Shown here one piece after another: positions 9,218 to 18,788 of a DNA stretch of 61,519 nucleotides. The stretch is taken from assembly GCF_042687825.1 (NCBI RefSeq), contig NZ_JBHUQE010000019.1, positions 1-61,519 on the forward strand. The letters are read 5' to 3'. Each line of letters begins with the position of its first letter. The stretch's first letter is position 1. The notes under the pieces were generated by a model that worked only from the letters and a program-made list of their open reading frames with translations, was not told the DNA's origin and made no database searches. This DNA comes from Sedimentitalea sp042687825 (GTDB lineage Bacteria > Pseudomonadota > Alphaproteobacteria > Rhodobacterales > Rhodobacteraceae). The position numbers and the translations under genes were made by a program.

Positions 9218-10233
9218 GCGAAGCCCTGAAACCGCTGATCGGCGCTGCCGCCGACCGGCCGCTGACCCGCGCCGAGGCCGAACAGGCCTTTGGTATCCTG
9301 TTTGACGGCGCCGCCACGCCCAGCCAGATCGGCGGATTGCTGATGGCGCTGCGCACGCGCGGCGAAACCGTCGACGAATTCGCCGCAGCGGCGGCCGTGA
9401 TGCGCGCCAAATGCCAGCCGGTCAGCGCCCCGGACAACGCCATGGACATCGTCGGCACCGGCGGTGACGGCAAGGGCACCCTGAATATTTCCACCGCCAC
9501 GGCCTTTGTCGTGGCCGGCGCCGGTGTTCCGGTGGCCAAGCACGGCAACCGCAATCTCAGCAGCAAATCCGGCGCCGCGGATGCGCTGACCGAGTTGGGC
9601 ATCAACGTCATGGTCGGCCCCGACGTGGTGCAGGCCGCGCTGGACCAGGTGGGAATCGGGTTCATGATGGCGCCGATGCACCACCCGGCCATGGCCCATG
9701 TCGGTCCCAGCCGGGCCGAGCTGGGGACGCGCACGATATTCAACATTCTCGGTCCCCTGACCAATCCGGCCGGGGTCAAGCGCCAGCTGACCGGCGCGTT
9801 CTCGCGCCACCTGATCCGGCCGATGGCGGAAACCCTGGGCGAACTGGGATCGGACCGCGCCTGGCTGGTGCATGGCAGCGACGGCACCGACGAACTGACC
9901 ATCACCGGGGTCAGCTGGGTCGCCGCTCTGGAAGACGGCACGGTGAAAGAGGTGGAACTGCACCCCGAGGACGCCGGCCTGCCGGTTCACCCCTTCGAAG
10001 ACCTTCTGGGCGGTACTCCGGCGCAGAACGCCGACGCAATGCGCGCATTGCTGGACGGTGCCCCCTCGGCCTATCGCGACGCGGTTCTGCTGAACGCGGC
10101 GGCAGCGCTGGCGGTGGCCGGCGCGGTGGACGATTTGCGCGACGGTGTGGCCCGTGCCGCTGAGAGCATCGACAGCGGTGCGGCGCGCGCCAAGGTCGCG
10201 GCCCTGGCAAAAATCACGCAGGACATGGCATGA
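9214..10233 (+). CDS. trpD: Anthranilate phosphoribosyltransferase
   Basis: A 339-residue enzyme that transfers phosphoribosyl from PRPP to anthranilate, the second step of tryptophan synthesis. The glycine-rich PRPP site GTGGDGKGTLNIST (about residues 82-95) and KHGNRNLSSKSG are visible, and the length matches the family. It overlaps both trpG and trpC by ATGA, a compact coupled operon. Confidence 0.97.
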   Translation: MSEALKPLIGAAADRPLTRAEAEQAFGILFDGAATPSQIGGLLMALRTRGETVDEFAAAAAVMRAKCQPVSAPDNAMDIVGTGGDGKGTLNISTATAFVVAGAGVPVAKHGNRNLSSKSGAADALTELGINVMVGPDVVQAALDQVGIGFMMAPMHHPAMAHVGPSRAELGTRTIFNILGPLTNPAGVKRQLTGAFSRHLIRPMAETLGELGSDRAWLVHGSDGTDELTITGVSWVAALEDGTVKEVELHPEDAGLPVHPFEDLLGGTPAQNADAMRALLDGAPSAYRDAVLLNAAAALAVAGAVDDLRDGVARAAESIDSGAARAKVAALAKITQDMA

Positions 10234-11042
10234 CCGAAACGATTCTGGACAAGATCAAGGCCTACAAGCTGGAAGAGATCGCCGCCGACAAGGCGGCCCG
10301 CCCGCTGGACGAAGTCGAGGCTGCGGCCCGCAACGCCGGCCCGGTACGCCCCTTTGCCGAAGCTCTGAACAAGGCCAATCGCAGCGGCTATGGGCTGATC
10401 GCCGAAATCAAGAAAGCCAGCCCGTCCAAGGGGCTGATCCGCGCGGATTTCGACCCGCCGGCGCTGGCCAGAGCCTATGAACAGGGCGGTGCGGCCTGTC
10501 TGTCGGTGCTGACCGATACGCCCAGCTTTCAGGGTGCGAATTCCTATCTGACCGCAGCCCGCGCCGCCTGTGAACTGCCGGTTCTGCGCAAGGATTTCAT
10601 GTATGATCCCTATCAGGTAGCCCAGGCCCGCGCCCTGGGGGCCGATTGCATCCTGATCATCATGGCCAGTGTCAGCGATGCGCAGGCGGCCGAACTGGAG
10701 GCTGCCGCCATTGAATGGGACATGGATGCGCTGATCGAGGTGCATGATCTGGCCGAATTGGAGCGCACGGCGGATCTGAAATCGCCGCTGATCGGCATCA
10801 ACAACCGCAATCTCGCGACCTTTGAAACCTCGCTGGATGTCACCCGCAAGCTCAGCAAGATGGTGCCCGCCGAGCGCACCATGGTCTGCGAAAGCGGGCT
10901 GAGCAACCCGGCCGATCTGGCCGATATGGCGCGATATGGCGTGCGTAATTTCCTGATCGGCGAAAGCCTGATGCGCCAGAACGATGTCGCCGCCGCAACC
11001 CGGGCACTGCTGGACAAGCCGCTGACCCCCGGAGCGATGTGA
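10230..11042 (+). CDS. trpC: Indole-3-glycerol phosphate synthase
   Basis: A 270-residue TIM-barrel enzyme that closes the pyrrole ring to form indole-3-glycerol phosphate. The family signature IAEIKKASPSKG is at about residues 59-70, and the phosphate-binding GINNRNL and CESGLSNPAD segments follow. It is a stand-alone TrpC without a fused TrpF domain. It overlaps trpD by four bases and is followed after one base by moaC, so tryptophan and molybdenum cofactor genes share a transcript. Confidence 0.97.
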   Translation: MTETILDKIKAYKLEEIAADKAARPLDEVEAAARNAGPVRPFAEALNKANRSGYGLIAEIKKASPSKGLIRADFDPPALARAYEQGGAACLSVLTDTPSFQGANSYLTAARAACELPVLRKDFMYDPYQVAQARALGADCILIIMASVSDAQAAELEAAAIEWDMDALIEVHDLAELERTADLKSPLIGINNRNLATFETSLDVTRKLSKMVPAERTMVCESGLSNPADLADMARYGVRNFLIGESLMRQNDVAAATRALLDKPLTPGAM

Positions 11043-11043
11043 C

Positions 11044-11517
11044 ATGACACTGACCCATTTCGACGCCAAGGGCGATGCGCATATGGTCGATGTCTCGGAC
11101 AAGGCCGAGACCACCCGCGTCGCCGTGGCGCGGGGTCATATCCGCATGGCGCCCGAGACCTTTGCCACCATTTCGGAGGGCCGCGCGCAAAAGGGCGATG
11201 TGCTGGGCGTGGCCCGTCTGGCCGGGATCATGGGAGCCAAGAAGACGCCGGACCTGATCCCGCTTTGCCACCCCCTGCCCCTGAGCAAGGTGGCCATCGA
11301 TCTGACGCTGGACCCCGATTTGCCCGGCGTGCAGATCGAAGCAACCGTGCGCACCACCGGGCGCACCGGCGTCGAGATGGAGGCGCTGACAGCCGTCTCG
11401 GTTGCCGCGCTGACGGTCTATGACATGGCCAAGGCGGTGGACAAGGCGATGCAGATCGGCGGCATCCGGGTGGTGCTGAAGGACGGCGGAAAATCCGGGC
11501 GCTACCAGGCCTCATGA
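11044..11517 (+). CDS. moaC: Cyclic pyranopterin monophosphate synthase
   Basis: A 157-residue enzyme that acts with MoaA to make cyclic pyranopterin monophosphate from GTP in molybdenum cofactor synthesis. Conserved segments LIPLCHPLPL (about 74-83) and MCK-like catalytic end KDGGKSGRY are present, and the length is standard. It starts one base after trpC and overlaps moeA by ATGA. The trp-moa-moe grouping is common in Rhodobacterales. Confidence 0.96.
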   Translation: MTLTHFDAKGDAHMVDVSDKAETTRVAVARGHIRMAPETFATISEGRAQKGDVLGVARLAGIMGAKKTPDLIPLCHPLPLSKVAIDLTLDPDLPGVQIEATVRTTGRTGVEMEALTAVSVAALTVYDMAKAVDKAMQIGGIRVVLKDGGKSGRYQAS

Positions 11518-12686
11518 TCACCGTGGCCCAGGCGCGCGCCGCGCTGTTCGACCTGATCGAAACCTTGCCGGCCCAGCAGGTGCCGCTGACCGAGGCCGCT
11601 GGCCGGGTGCTGGCGCAGGACGCCGTGGCGCGGCGCGATCAGCCGCCCTTTGCCGCCGCATCGATGGACGGATATGCGGTCAAGACGGCCGAGGTTGAAC
11701 TGCACGCGATGTTCAAGGTGATCGGAGAGGCCGCCGCCGGGCATCGCTTTGACGGCACGGTCGGTGCCGGACAGGCGGTACGTATCTTTACCGGCGCGCC
11801 GGTGCCGCAGGGGGCCGACCGCGTCGTGATCCAGGAGGATGTCAGCCGCTCGGGCGATCTGATCACCATTACCGACGATCCCGGCACCAAGCACAACATC
11901 CGCCCGGCCGGCGGCGATTTCCGCACCGGAGACAGCCTGACCGCGCCGCGCCGTCTGACCCCGCAGGACGTCGCGCTGCTGGCATCAATGAACATCGCGC
12001 GCGTGCCGGTCGTGCGCAAACCCCAAGTGGCGATCCTGGCCACCGGCGACGAACTGGTGATGCCCGGCGAGGACCCCGGCCCGGACCAGATCATCGCCTC
12101 CAACAGTTTCGGTCTCAAGGCCATGCTCGAAGGGTTGGGCGCCCGCGTCCGCCTGTTGCCGATCGCCCGCGACACCCATGCATCGCTGCGCATGGCCTTT
12201 GAACTGGCGACCGGCGCCGATCTTATCGTCACCATCGGCGGTGCCTCGGTCGGCGATCACGATCTTGTCGCCGCGGTGGCCGCCGACCTGGGGCTGGACC
12301 GGGCGTTCTACAAGGTCGCCATGCGCCCCGGCAAACCGCTGATGGCCGGTCGGCTGAACGGCGCGGCCATGGTCGGGCTGCCGGGCAACCCGGTCTCGGC
12401 GATGATCTGCGGCCAGGTCTTTCTGGCGCCGATGATCCGCGCCATGCAGGGGCTGGGCCGGGCCGCCGCGCCGCTGCAACGGGCCCGGCTGGCGCAGGAC
12501 ATCGGCGCGAACGGGCCGCGCGAACATTACATGCGCGCGATCCTGCGGGACGGCGCGATCAGCCCCTTTGACAATCAGGACAGTTCGCTGCTGACGGTTC
12601 TGTCCCGGGCCAACGCGCTGCTGGTCCGCCCGGCCGGCGATGCCGCGCGTTCGGCGGGGGCGCAGGTGGACTATCTGCCGCTCTGA
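11514..12686 (+). CDS. moeA: Molybdopterin molybdenumtransferase
   Basis: A 390-residue enzyme that inserts molybdate into adenylylated molybdopterin. Visible signatures are ASMDGYAV (about 46-53), IFTGAPVPQGAD (about 91-102) and the MPT-binding motif TIGGASVGDHDLV (about 241-253), followed by GLPGNPVSA. It is the last gene of the coupled trp-moa cluster. lexA begins 96 bases later from its own promoter. Confidence 0.96.
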   Translation: MITVAQARAALFDLIETLPAQQVPLTEAAGRVLAQDAVARRDQPPFAAASMDGYAVKTAEVELHAMFKVIGEAAAGHRFDGTVGAGQAVRIFTGAPVPQGADRVVIQEDVSRSGDLITITDDPGTKHNIRPAGGDFRTGDSLTAPRRLTPQDVALLASMNIARVPVVRKPQVAILATGDELVMPGEDPGPDQIIASNSFGLKAMLEGLGARVRLLPIARDTHASLRMAFELATGADLIVTIGGASVGDHDLVAAVAADLGLDRAFYKVAMRPGKPLMAGRLNGAAMVGLPGNPVSAMICGQVFLAPMIRAMQGLGRAAAPLQRARLAQDIGANGPREHYMRAILRDGAISPFDNQDSSLLTVLSRANALLVRPAGDAARSAGAQVDYLPL

Positions 12687-12721
12687 CCCGTTGGCGCAAT
12701 GAACGGGCCGGTGCAAATTCG

Positions 12722-12750
12722 TTGACACAAAACGGGAACATGCCTAGAAC
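12722..12750 (+). promoter_or_regulatory. lexA promoter with overlapping SOS box
   Basis: A TTGACA -35 element (12722-12727) and a TAGAAC -10-like element (12745-12750) are 17 bases apart. The direct repeat GAAC-N7-GAAC (12736-12750), the complement of the alphaproteobacterial GTTC-N7-GTTC LexA site, overlaps the -10. LexA bound here would block its own promoter. Confidence 0.85.
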
Positions 12751-12782
12751 AAACGCAAACCAACAGGCAAGAGGTCCGGGTA

Positions 12783-13481
12783 ATGTTGACCAAGAAGCAG
12801 CTGGATTTGCTGGAATTCATCCATAATCGCGTGCAGCGCGACGGGGTTCCCCCCAGTTTTGACGAAATGAAGGTAGCGCTGGATCTGCGCAGCAAGTCGG
12901 GCATTCACAGGCTGATCACGGCGCTTGAGGAACGCGGGTTCATCCGGCGACTGGCGCATCGCGCCCGCGCCATCGAGGTCGTGCGGCTGCCCGAAAGTCT
13001 GGGCGGCGAGGCCACGGTGGGCTTTACCCCCCAGGTGATCGACGGCGACCGCCCCGACACACCGCGCCCGACCGGTTCCAACGCGGTCTCGGCCAGTGCG
13101 GTTGAACTGCCGCTGATGGGACGCATTGCCGCCGGGGTTCCGATCGAGGCGATCAGCCACGTGGAAAACCAGGTCGCGGTGCCGGCGCAGATGCTGTCCA
13201 GTTCCGGCGAGCATTACGCGCTCGAGGTCAAGGGCGACTCGATGATCGATGCCGGCATCAACAACGGTGACGTGGTGGTGATCCGGGAAACCGCGTCGGC
13301 CGATGACGGCGACATCGTGGTGGCGCTGGTCGAGGGGCACGAGGCGACGTTGAAACGCTTGCTGCGCCGGGGCGGGACCATTGCGCTGGAGGCCGCGAAC
13401 CCGGCCTATGAAACCCGGGTCTATCCCGAGGACAAGGTCAAGGTTCAGGGCAAGCTGGTCGGATTGATCCGCACCTACTGA
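12783..13481 (+). CDS. lexA: SOS response repressor and autoprotease
   Basis: A 232-residue LexA. The N-terminal winged helix (about 1-65) is followed by an S24 peptidase domain with scissile Ala117-Gly118 in RIAAGVP, nucleophile Ser153 in GDSM and Lys191 in ATLKR. The linker is slightly longer than in E. coli LexA, as is usual in this class. It has its own SOS-boxed promoter. Its 3' end overlaps the convergent comEC gene by seven bases. Confidence 0.97.
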   Translation: MLTKKQLDLLEFIHNRVQRDGVPPSFDEMKVALDLRSKSGIHRLITALEERGFIRRLAHRARAIEVVRLPESLGGEATVGFTPQVIDGDRPDTPRPTGSNAVSASAVELPLMGRIAAGVPIEAISHVENQVAVPAQMLSSSGEHYALEVKGDSMIDAGINNGDVVVIRETASADDGDIVVALVEGHEATLKRLLRRGGTIALEAANPAYETRVYPEDKVKVQGKLVGLIRTY

Positions 13482-15677
13482 ACCGCTTGTCGGCGCAACG
13501 CCAGTTGCCGCGCGTCGCGTTTTTGCGGCGTGTTCCAGATGCGCCGTCCCGCGGCCTGGCGTGCGGTAACGATTCCGTTTTCCGAGATCGCCAGACTGCC
13601 GGTACGCAACAGGCGTTTGCTGTCATAGACCCGGCACGGGCCGGCCAGTGTCAGGGGCACCGAGGCGATCACCACCTGACCGGCCTCGCAGCCGGTGATC
13701 TGTCTCGCGCCCGTCTTGCCGATCACATGCACGATCTGCGCCCCGGGCGCATCGATACGGCGCACCTTTCCGGGCTCGGCTGGCCAGCGCGCCGCTGCCG
13801 CCGCCTGCTCGGCGCCATCGCCATCGTTTTCCAGCCAGTTCTGCGCCACGAACCCGGCACCGCGCGGCTTGCTCAGGGCCCGGCCCTGACCGGTCATTAC
13901 CCCGACCAGCCCGCCGGTATCGGCCACCAGCACCGGTGGCCGGTCGGCCTGCGCCCACAGCGCCAGCGCCAGAACCACCGGCGCCAGCCCGGCCAGTCGC
14001 GCCCGGCCCTGCCACAGGAACAGCCACAGCGCCCCCAGCGCCAGCAGCGGCAACACCCAGGGTCCCGGCCCGACGACATGGCCCTGCGCCCCGTCCAGCG
14101 CACTGACAAACCGCGCCACGCCCAGGATCCAGCTCAGCCCCCAGCCCATCGGATACAAGCCGACGATCTCCAGGCCCAGCGGTGCCAGGCACAGCGCCAG
14201 AACGGCGGCCGGTATCACCAGGATCCCCATCAGCGGCACCGACAGGAGATTAGCCAGCAGCCCAAAATGGGACAGCGTGTTGAAATGCGCCGCCCCCACA
14301 GGTGCGGTGGCCAGCCCGGCAATGGCCGAGGACAGAACCACGCCCAGAACCGGCTTGGCCCAGCCCGGCGCCCGGGGCAGTTCGGCGTCGCGCAGCCAGC
14401 CGAAGAACGCCACCAGCGCGGTGGTGGCGGCAAAGGACATCTGGAACCCCGGCCCCAGCAACGCCTCTGGCCGCAGCACCAGCACGATCAGCGCCGCCAT
14501 CGCCACCGCCCGCAGCGAGAACGCCCGCCGATCGACCAGCACCGCCAGCAGCACCACCGCCACCATGACAAAGGCGCGTTCGGTGGCGACATTGCCGCCG
14601 GACAGCGCCAGATAGACCGCCGCCGCCGCCAGCGCCCCGACCGCAGCGACCTTTTTGACCGGCAGGCGCAGCGCCAGCGGCGGCACCAGCGACAGGCCGA
14701 TACGCAGCAGGGCAAAGACGAACCCCGCCAGCAGCCCCATGTGCAACCCGGAGATCGCCAGCAGATGCGCCAGATTGCTGGCGCGCAGCGCCGTCAGCGC
14801 CGCCTGCCCGACGCNACAGGCCGATACGCAGCAGGGCAAAGACGAACCCCGCCAGCAGCCCCATGTGCAACCCGGAGATCGCCAGCAGATGCGCCAGATT
14901 GCTGGCGCGCAGCGCCGTCAGCGCCGCCTGCCCGACGCCGCTGCGGTCGCCGGTGGTGACAGCGGCGGCAAAGCCGCCGACATCGCCGGGCAACACCGTG
15001 CGCACCCGGTCCGAGGCGGCCATGCGCAGCGTCATCACCCGCAGTCCGGCCTGGCCCTCATGCGCCGGCGCGATGGTCAGCACCGGATTGCGGGTATAGC
15101 CGACCGCCCCCAGCCCCTGAAACCAGGCATGACGGCGGAAATCGAACCCGCCGGGTTCGACCGGACCCTGGGGCGGTGACAGATGGCCTGTGGTCATGAT
15201 CCGTTGTCCGGGGCGCAGCTCTGCCGGCGGACCGTGCAGCGAGATGCGCACCCGGTCCGGGCGCCGTTCGGGGTCCACCCGGTCCAGCCGTACCCGGTCC
15301 AGCGTCACCCGCAGCGCGTCCGAGGCCGAGCGGTCCAGCGCCACGACGCGCCCCTCGACCGGCCCGTAATAGCGCCAGCTCAGCACCGGGCCGGCGACCT
15401 GATGCGCCCGCAGCCCGGCGAGGCAGAAACCGGTCGCAACCAGCGCCAACGCCCAGCCCAGGCTGGCCCAGCCGCCGGGCCAGCGCAGCGCCGCCGCCGC
15501 GCCGGCCAGACCCGGCGCGGCCACCGCCAGATATAGCGGCGTCGCCGGCTCGGTGGGCAGCAGAAAGTAGGCGCCGATCCCCAGCGCCAGACACACCGGC
15601 GCCCAGGGAAACAGGTGACCGCGCTGCACCAGCAGCACCAGGTCGACCCAGGTCAGGGCGCGCCTGAAAACACGCAT
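13475..15677 (-). CDS. comEC: ComEC/Rec2 family DNA uptake channel, broken by an assembly join
   Basis: An inner-membrane protein that carries single-stranded DNA into the cytoplasm during transformation. The N-terminal half reads from 15677 and the C-terminal half ends at 13475, in different frames. The break is a 123-bp exact repeat (14692-14814 and 14816-14938) around a single N. Removing 124 bases gives 2079 bases, an uninterrupted 692-codon gene of normal family length. The protein has a DUF4131-like N-terminus, then a competence domain with the LLAISGLHMGLLAG motif and about 10 membrane segments; no C-terminal beta-lactamase-like domain is clear. It is divergent from gltX. I infer that the real gene is intact. 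Confidence 0.85.
14692..14938. repeat. Exact 123-bp tandem copy around a single N (assembly join)
   Basis: Bases 14692-14814 and 14816-14938 are identical and separated only by the ambiguous base at 14815. An exact overlap flanking one N is what results when two contigs sharing their ends are joined without merging. It shifts the comEC frame by one base. Confidence 0.9.
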
Positions 15678-15757
15678 GCTTGCTCCCCGCCGTCCGGCTC
15701 GCTAGACAGGCGCAAACCCTAGCCTTTCCATGGTTACCAAAAGGTAAATCCCCACGC

Positions 15758-17194
15758 ATGTCCGAGACCCGTCCCGCGCCCGTCGTCACCCGCTTTGCCC
15801 CCTCGCCGACCGGGTTCCTGCATATCGGCGGCGCCCGCACGGCGCTGTTCAACTGGCTTTACGCGCGTGGCCGTGGCGGCAAGTTTCTGCTGCGTGTCGA
15901 GGACACCGACCGCGCCCGCTCGACCCCCGAGGCCACCGAGGCGATCCTTAAGGGGCTGCGCTGGCTGGGGCTGGACCATGACGGCGAGGTGATCAGCCAG
16001 TTCGACGGCGCCGCGCGTCATGCCGCCGTGGCGCATGAATTGCTGGCCGCCGGCAAGGCCTATAAATGTTTCGCCAGCCAGGACGAGATCGCCGCGTTTC
16101 GCGAGGCGGCCCGCGCCGAGGGCAAGAGCACCCTGTTCCGCAGCCCCTGGCGCGACGCCGATCCCGCCAGCCACCCGGATGCGCCGCACGTGATCCGCAT
16201 CAAGGCGCCGCAGGACGGGGTGACCGTGATCCGCGACCGGGTGCAGGGCGATGTCACCATCCGCAACGACCAGCTGGACGACATGGTTCTTTTGCGCGCC
16301 GATGGCAGCCCGGTCTACATGCTGGCGGTGGTGGTCGACGATCATGACATGGGGGTGACCCATGTGATCCGCGGCGACGACCATCTGAACAATGCCGCAC
16401 GGCAAATGATGATCTATGACGCCATGGGCTGGGACGTGCCGGTCTGGGCGCATATCCCGCTGATCCACGGCCCGGACGGCAAGAAACTGTCCAAGCGCCA
16501 CGGCGCCCTGGGCGCACAGGAATACCAGGCCATGGGCTATCCCGCCGCCGGCATGCGCAACTATCTGGCGCGGCTGGGCTGGAGTCATGGCGACGACGAA
16601 TTTTTTACCGACGATCAGGCGCTGGACTGGTTCGATCTGGACGGAATCGGCAAGAGCCCGGCCAGATTCGACCTGAAGAAACTGGAAAACCTGAGCGGAC
16701 AGCATATTGCCATTGCCGACGATGCTGCGCTGCGGCAGGAAATCGAGGATTATCTCGCTGCAGCGGGCCAATCGCCGCTGTCTCAGGCGCAGGCGGAAAA
16801 TTTGCAAACTGCGATGTATTGCCTCAAGGACAGGGCGCGAACATTTCCGGAACTTCTTGACAAGGCACGGTTTATTCTAGCAATCCGCCCGATCGAGCCG
16901 GACGAAAAAGCGCGAAAGGCGCTGGGTTCGGTATCCAATGGTATACTGTCTGAATTGACGCCGCAGTTGCAAAATGTTAGCTGGACACGGAATGATCTGG
17001 AGGAGGTCCTGAACGGCTTTGCCGCCGCGCAGGGAACGAAGTTTGGAAAACTGGCAGGGCCGCTTAGGGCCGCGCTGGCGGGCCGGACGGTGACACCTTC
17101 GGTTTTCGACATGATGCTGGTGCTGGGTCGCGAAGAGACCCTGGGCCGGCTGATGGATGCGTCGTCACAACAGGGTCATGCCCCGTTGGCATGA
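15758..17194 (+). CDS. gltX: Glutamate--tRNA ligase
   Basis: A 478-residue class I aminoacyl-tRNA synthetase that charges glutamate onto tRNA. The HIGH-type motif appears as FAPSPTGFLHIGGART near residue 12-27 and the KMSKS-type motif as KKLSKRHG near 245-252. The ATG at 15758 starts the family sequence; the open frame extends 78 bases further up without support and would run into the comEC promoter region. Rhodobacterales often carry two gltX copies, so this may be one of a pair. It is followed by gltA. Confidence 0.95.
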   Translation: MSETRPAPVVTRFAPSPTGFLHIGGARTALFNWLYARGRGGKFLLRVEDTDRARSTPEATEAILKGLRWLGLDHDGEVISQFDGAARHAAVAHELLAAGKAYKCFASQDEIAAFREAARAEGKSTLFRSPWRDADPASHPDAPHVIRIKAPQDGVTVIRDRVQGDVTIRNDQLDDMVLLRADGSPVYMLAVVVDDHDMGVTHVIRGDDHLNNAARQMMIYDAMGWDVPVWAHIPLIHGPDGKKLSKRHGALGAQEYQAMGYPAAGMRNYLARLGWSHGDDEFFTDDQALDWFDLDGIGKSPARFDLKKLENLSGQHIAIADDAALRQEIEDYLAAAGQSPLSQAQAENLQTAMYCLKDRARTFPELLDKARFILAIRPIEPDEKARKALGSVSNGILSELTPQLQNVSWTRNDLEEVLNGFAAAQGTKFGKLAGPLRAALAGRTVTPSVFDMMLVLGREETLGRLMDASSQQGHAPLA

Positions 17195-17289
17195 CGCCAA
17201 TACACCCGGGCCCGTGCGCCGAAGCGCGGGAACTGCCCGCACGGGTCAGGCGATGCCCCGCCCCGTGGTTGATAGAGGAAGGGACATAA

Positions 17290-18585
17290 ATGACCGACAG
17301 CAAGAAATCCGCGACACTGACCATTGACGGGGACAGCTACGAACTGCCGATCTTTTCGCCAACAGCCGGCCCCGATGTCTTGGACATCCGAAAGCTCTAC
17401 GGGCAGGCCGGTGTGTTCACCTACGATCCCGGCTTTACCTCGACTGCCAGCTGCGACAGCACCATCACCTTTATCGACGGTGGCAAGGGCCAGTTGCTGC
17501 ACCGCGGATATCCGATCGATCAACTGGCGGAGAAGTCCCATTACCTGGAAGTCTGCTATCTGCTGATGAACGGCGAATTGCCGAGCGCCGCGCAGCTGGA
17601 AGATTTCGAAACCCGCATCACCCGCCACACGATGGTGCATGAACAGATGCACAATTTCTTCCGTGGTTTCCGCCGCGACGCGCACCCGATGGCGACCATG
17701 GTCGGCGTGGTCGGCGCGATGTCGGCCTTTTACCACGACAGCACCGATGTCAGCGACGAATGGCAGCGCGAAGTCGCCGCCATGCGCCTGATCGCCAAGG
17801 TGCCGACGATCGCCGCGATGGCCTATAAATATTCGGTCGGTCAGCCCTTTGTCTATCCGCGCAACGATCTGGATTACGCCGCCAACTTCCTGCACATGTG
17901 TTTCGCCGTTCCGGCCGAGGAATACCATGTCGACCCGATCGTGGCCCGCGCCATGGACCGCATCTTTACCCTGCATGCGGATCACGAGCAGAACGCCTCG
18001 ACCTCGACCGTGCGCCTGGCGTCCAGTTCCGGCGCCAACCCCTTCGCCTGCATCGCCGCCGGCATCGCCTGTCTGTGGGGTCCGGCCCATGGCGGCGCCA
18101 ACCAGGCCTGCCTGGAAATGCTGGCCCAGATCGGCTCGGTCGAGAGGATCCCCGAATTCATCGCCCGCGCCAAGGACAAGGACGATCCGTTCCGCCTGAT
18201 GGGCTTTGGCCACCGGGTCTACAAGAACTTTGACCCGCGCGCGACGGTGATGAAGAAATCCGCCGACGAGGTGCTGGATCTGCTGGGCGTCGAGAACAAC
18301 CCGAAACTGCAGGTCGCCAAGGAACTGGAAAAGCAGGCCCTGTCCGACCCGTATTTCGAGGAAAAGAAGCTGTTCCCGAACGTCGATTTCTATTCCGGCA
18401 TCATCCTCGAAGCCATCGGTTTCCCGACCTCGATGTTCACGCCGATCTTTGCGTTGTCGCGCACCGTCGGCTGGGTCAGCCAGTGGAAGGAAATGATCGC
18501 CGATCCGCAGAACAAGATCGGCCGTCCGCGCCAGCTGTATCTGGGCGAGACCCAGCGCGATTACGTGGATATCGAGAACCGCTGA
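17290..18585 (+). CDS. gltA: Citrate synthase (type II)
   Basis: A 431-residue citrate synthase that condenses oxaloacetate and acetyl-CoA, the entry step of the TCA cycle. The N-terminal small domain and the long hexameric-type sequence are typical of proteobacterial GltA. Catalytic segments include the GPAHGGANQA loop (about 258-267), GFGHRVYKNFDPRA (about 305-318) and the late Asp in NVDFYSG. An AGGAAGGG ribosome site precedes the ATG. A strong terminator follows, so transcription ends here. Confidence 0.97.
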   Translation: MTDSKKSATLTIDGDSYELPIFSPTAGPDVLDIRKLYGQAGVFTYDPGFTSTASCDSTITFIDGGKGQLLHRGYPIDQLAEKSHYLEVCYLLMNGELPSAAQLEDFETRITRHTMVHEQMHNFFRGFRRDAHPMATMVGVVGAMSAFYHDSTDVSDEWQREVAAMRLIAKVPTIAAMAYKYSVGQPFVYPRNDLDYAANFLHMCFAVPAEEYHVDPIVARAMDRIFTLHADHEQNASTSTVRLASSSGANPFACIAAGIACLWGPAHGGANQACLEMLAQIGSVERIPEFIARAKDKDDPFRLMGFGHRVYKNFDPRATVMKKSADEVLDLLGVENNPKLQVAKELEKQALSDPYFEEKKLFPNVDFYSGIILEAIGFPTSMFTPIFALSRTVGWVSQWKEMIADPQNKIGRPRQLYLGETQRDYVDIENR

Positions 18586-18612
18586 AAACGGGGCTGACGC
18601 GCCGAAACCAGG

Positions 18613-18641
18613 AACCCCGGACCAGTGTCCGGGGTTTTTTT
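18613..18641 (+). terminator. Rho-independent terminator of gltA
   Basis: A 10-bp perfect stem (AACCCCGGAC / GTCCGGGGTT) with a CAGT loop ends in a run of seven T, 28 bases after the gltA stop. Confidence 0.92.
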
Positions 18642-18788
18642 GTGGCCAGGGGGCTACGATCTGCCGCCGCAAATGCCGATGATTGTCCGGTTTTGCCACG
18701 CAAATGTCCGAATTCCGCCACGGTGCCGACCCGCCACCGGGTCTAGCCCTACGGTTGCATTCTCGGCACCAGGCAAAAGGGGAACCGG

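Noticed and set aside
13475..15677. comEC as a true pseudogene or a pair of separate genes
   Set aside because: The break coincides exactly with a duplicated block and an N, and removing them restores the frame.
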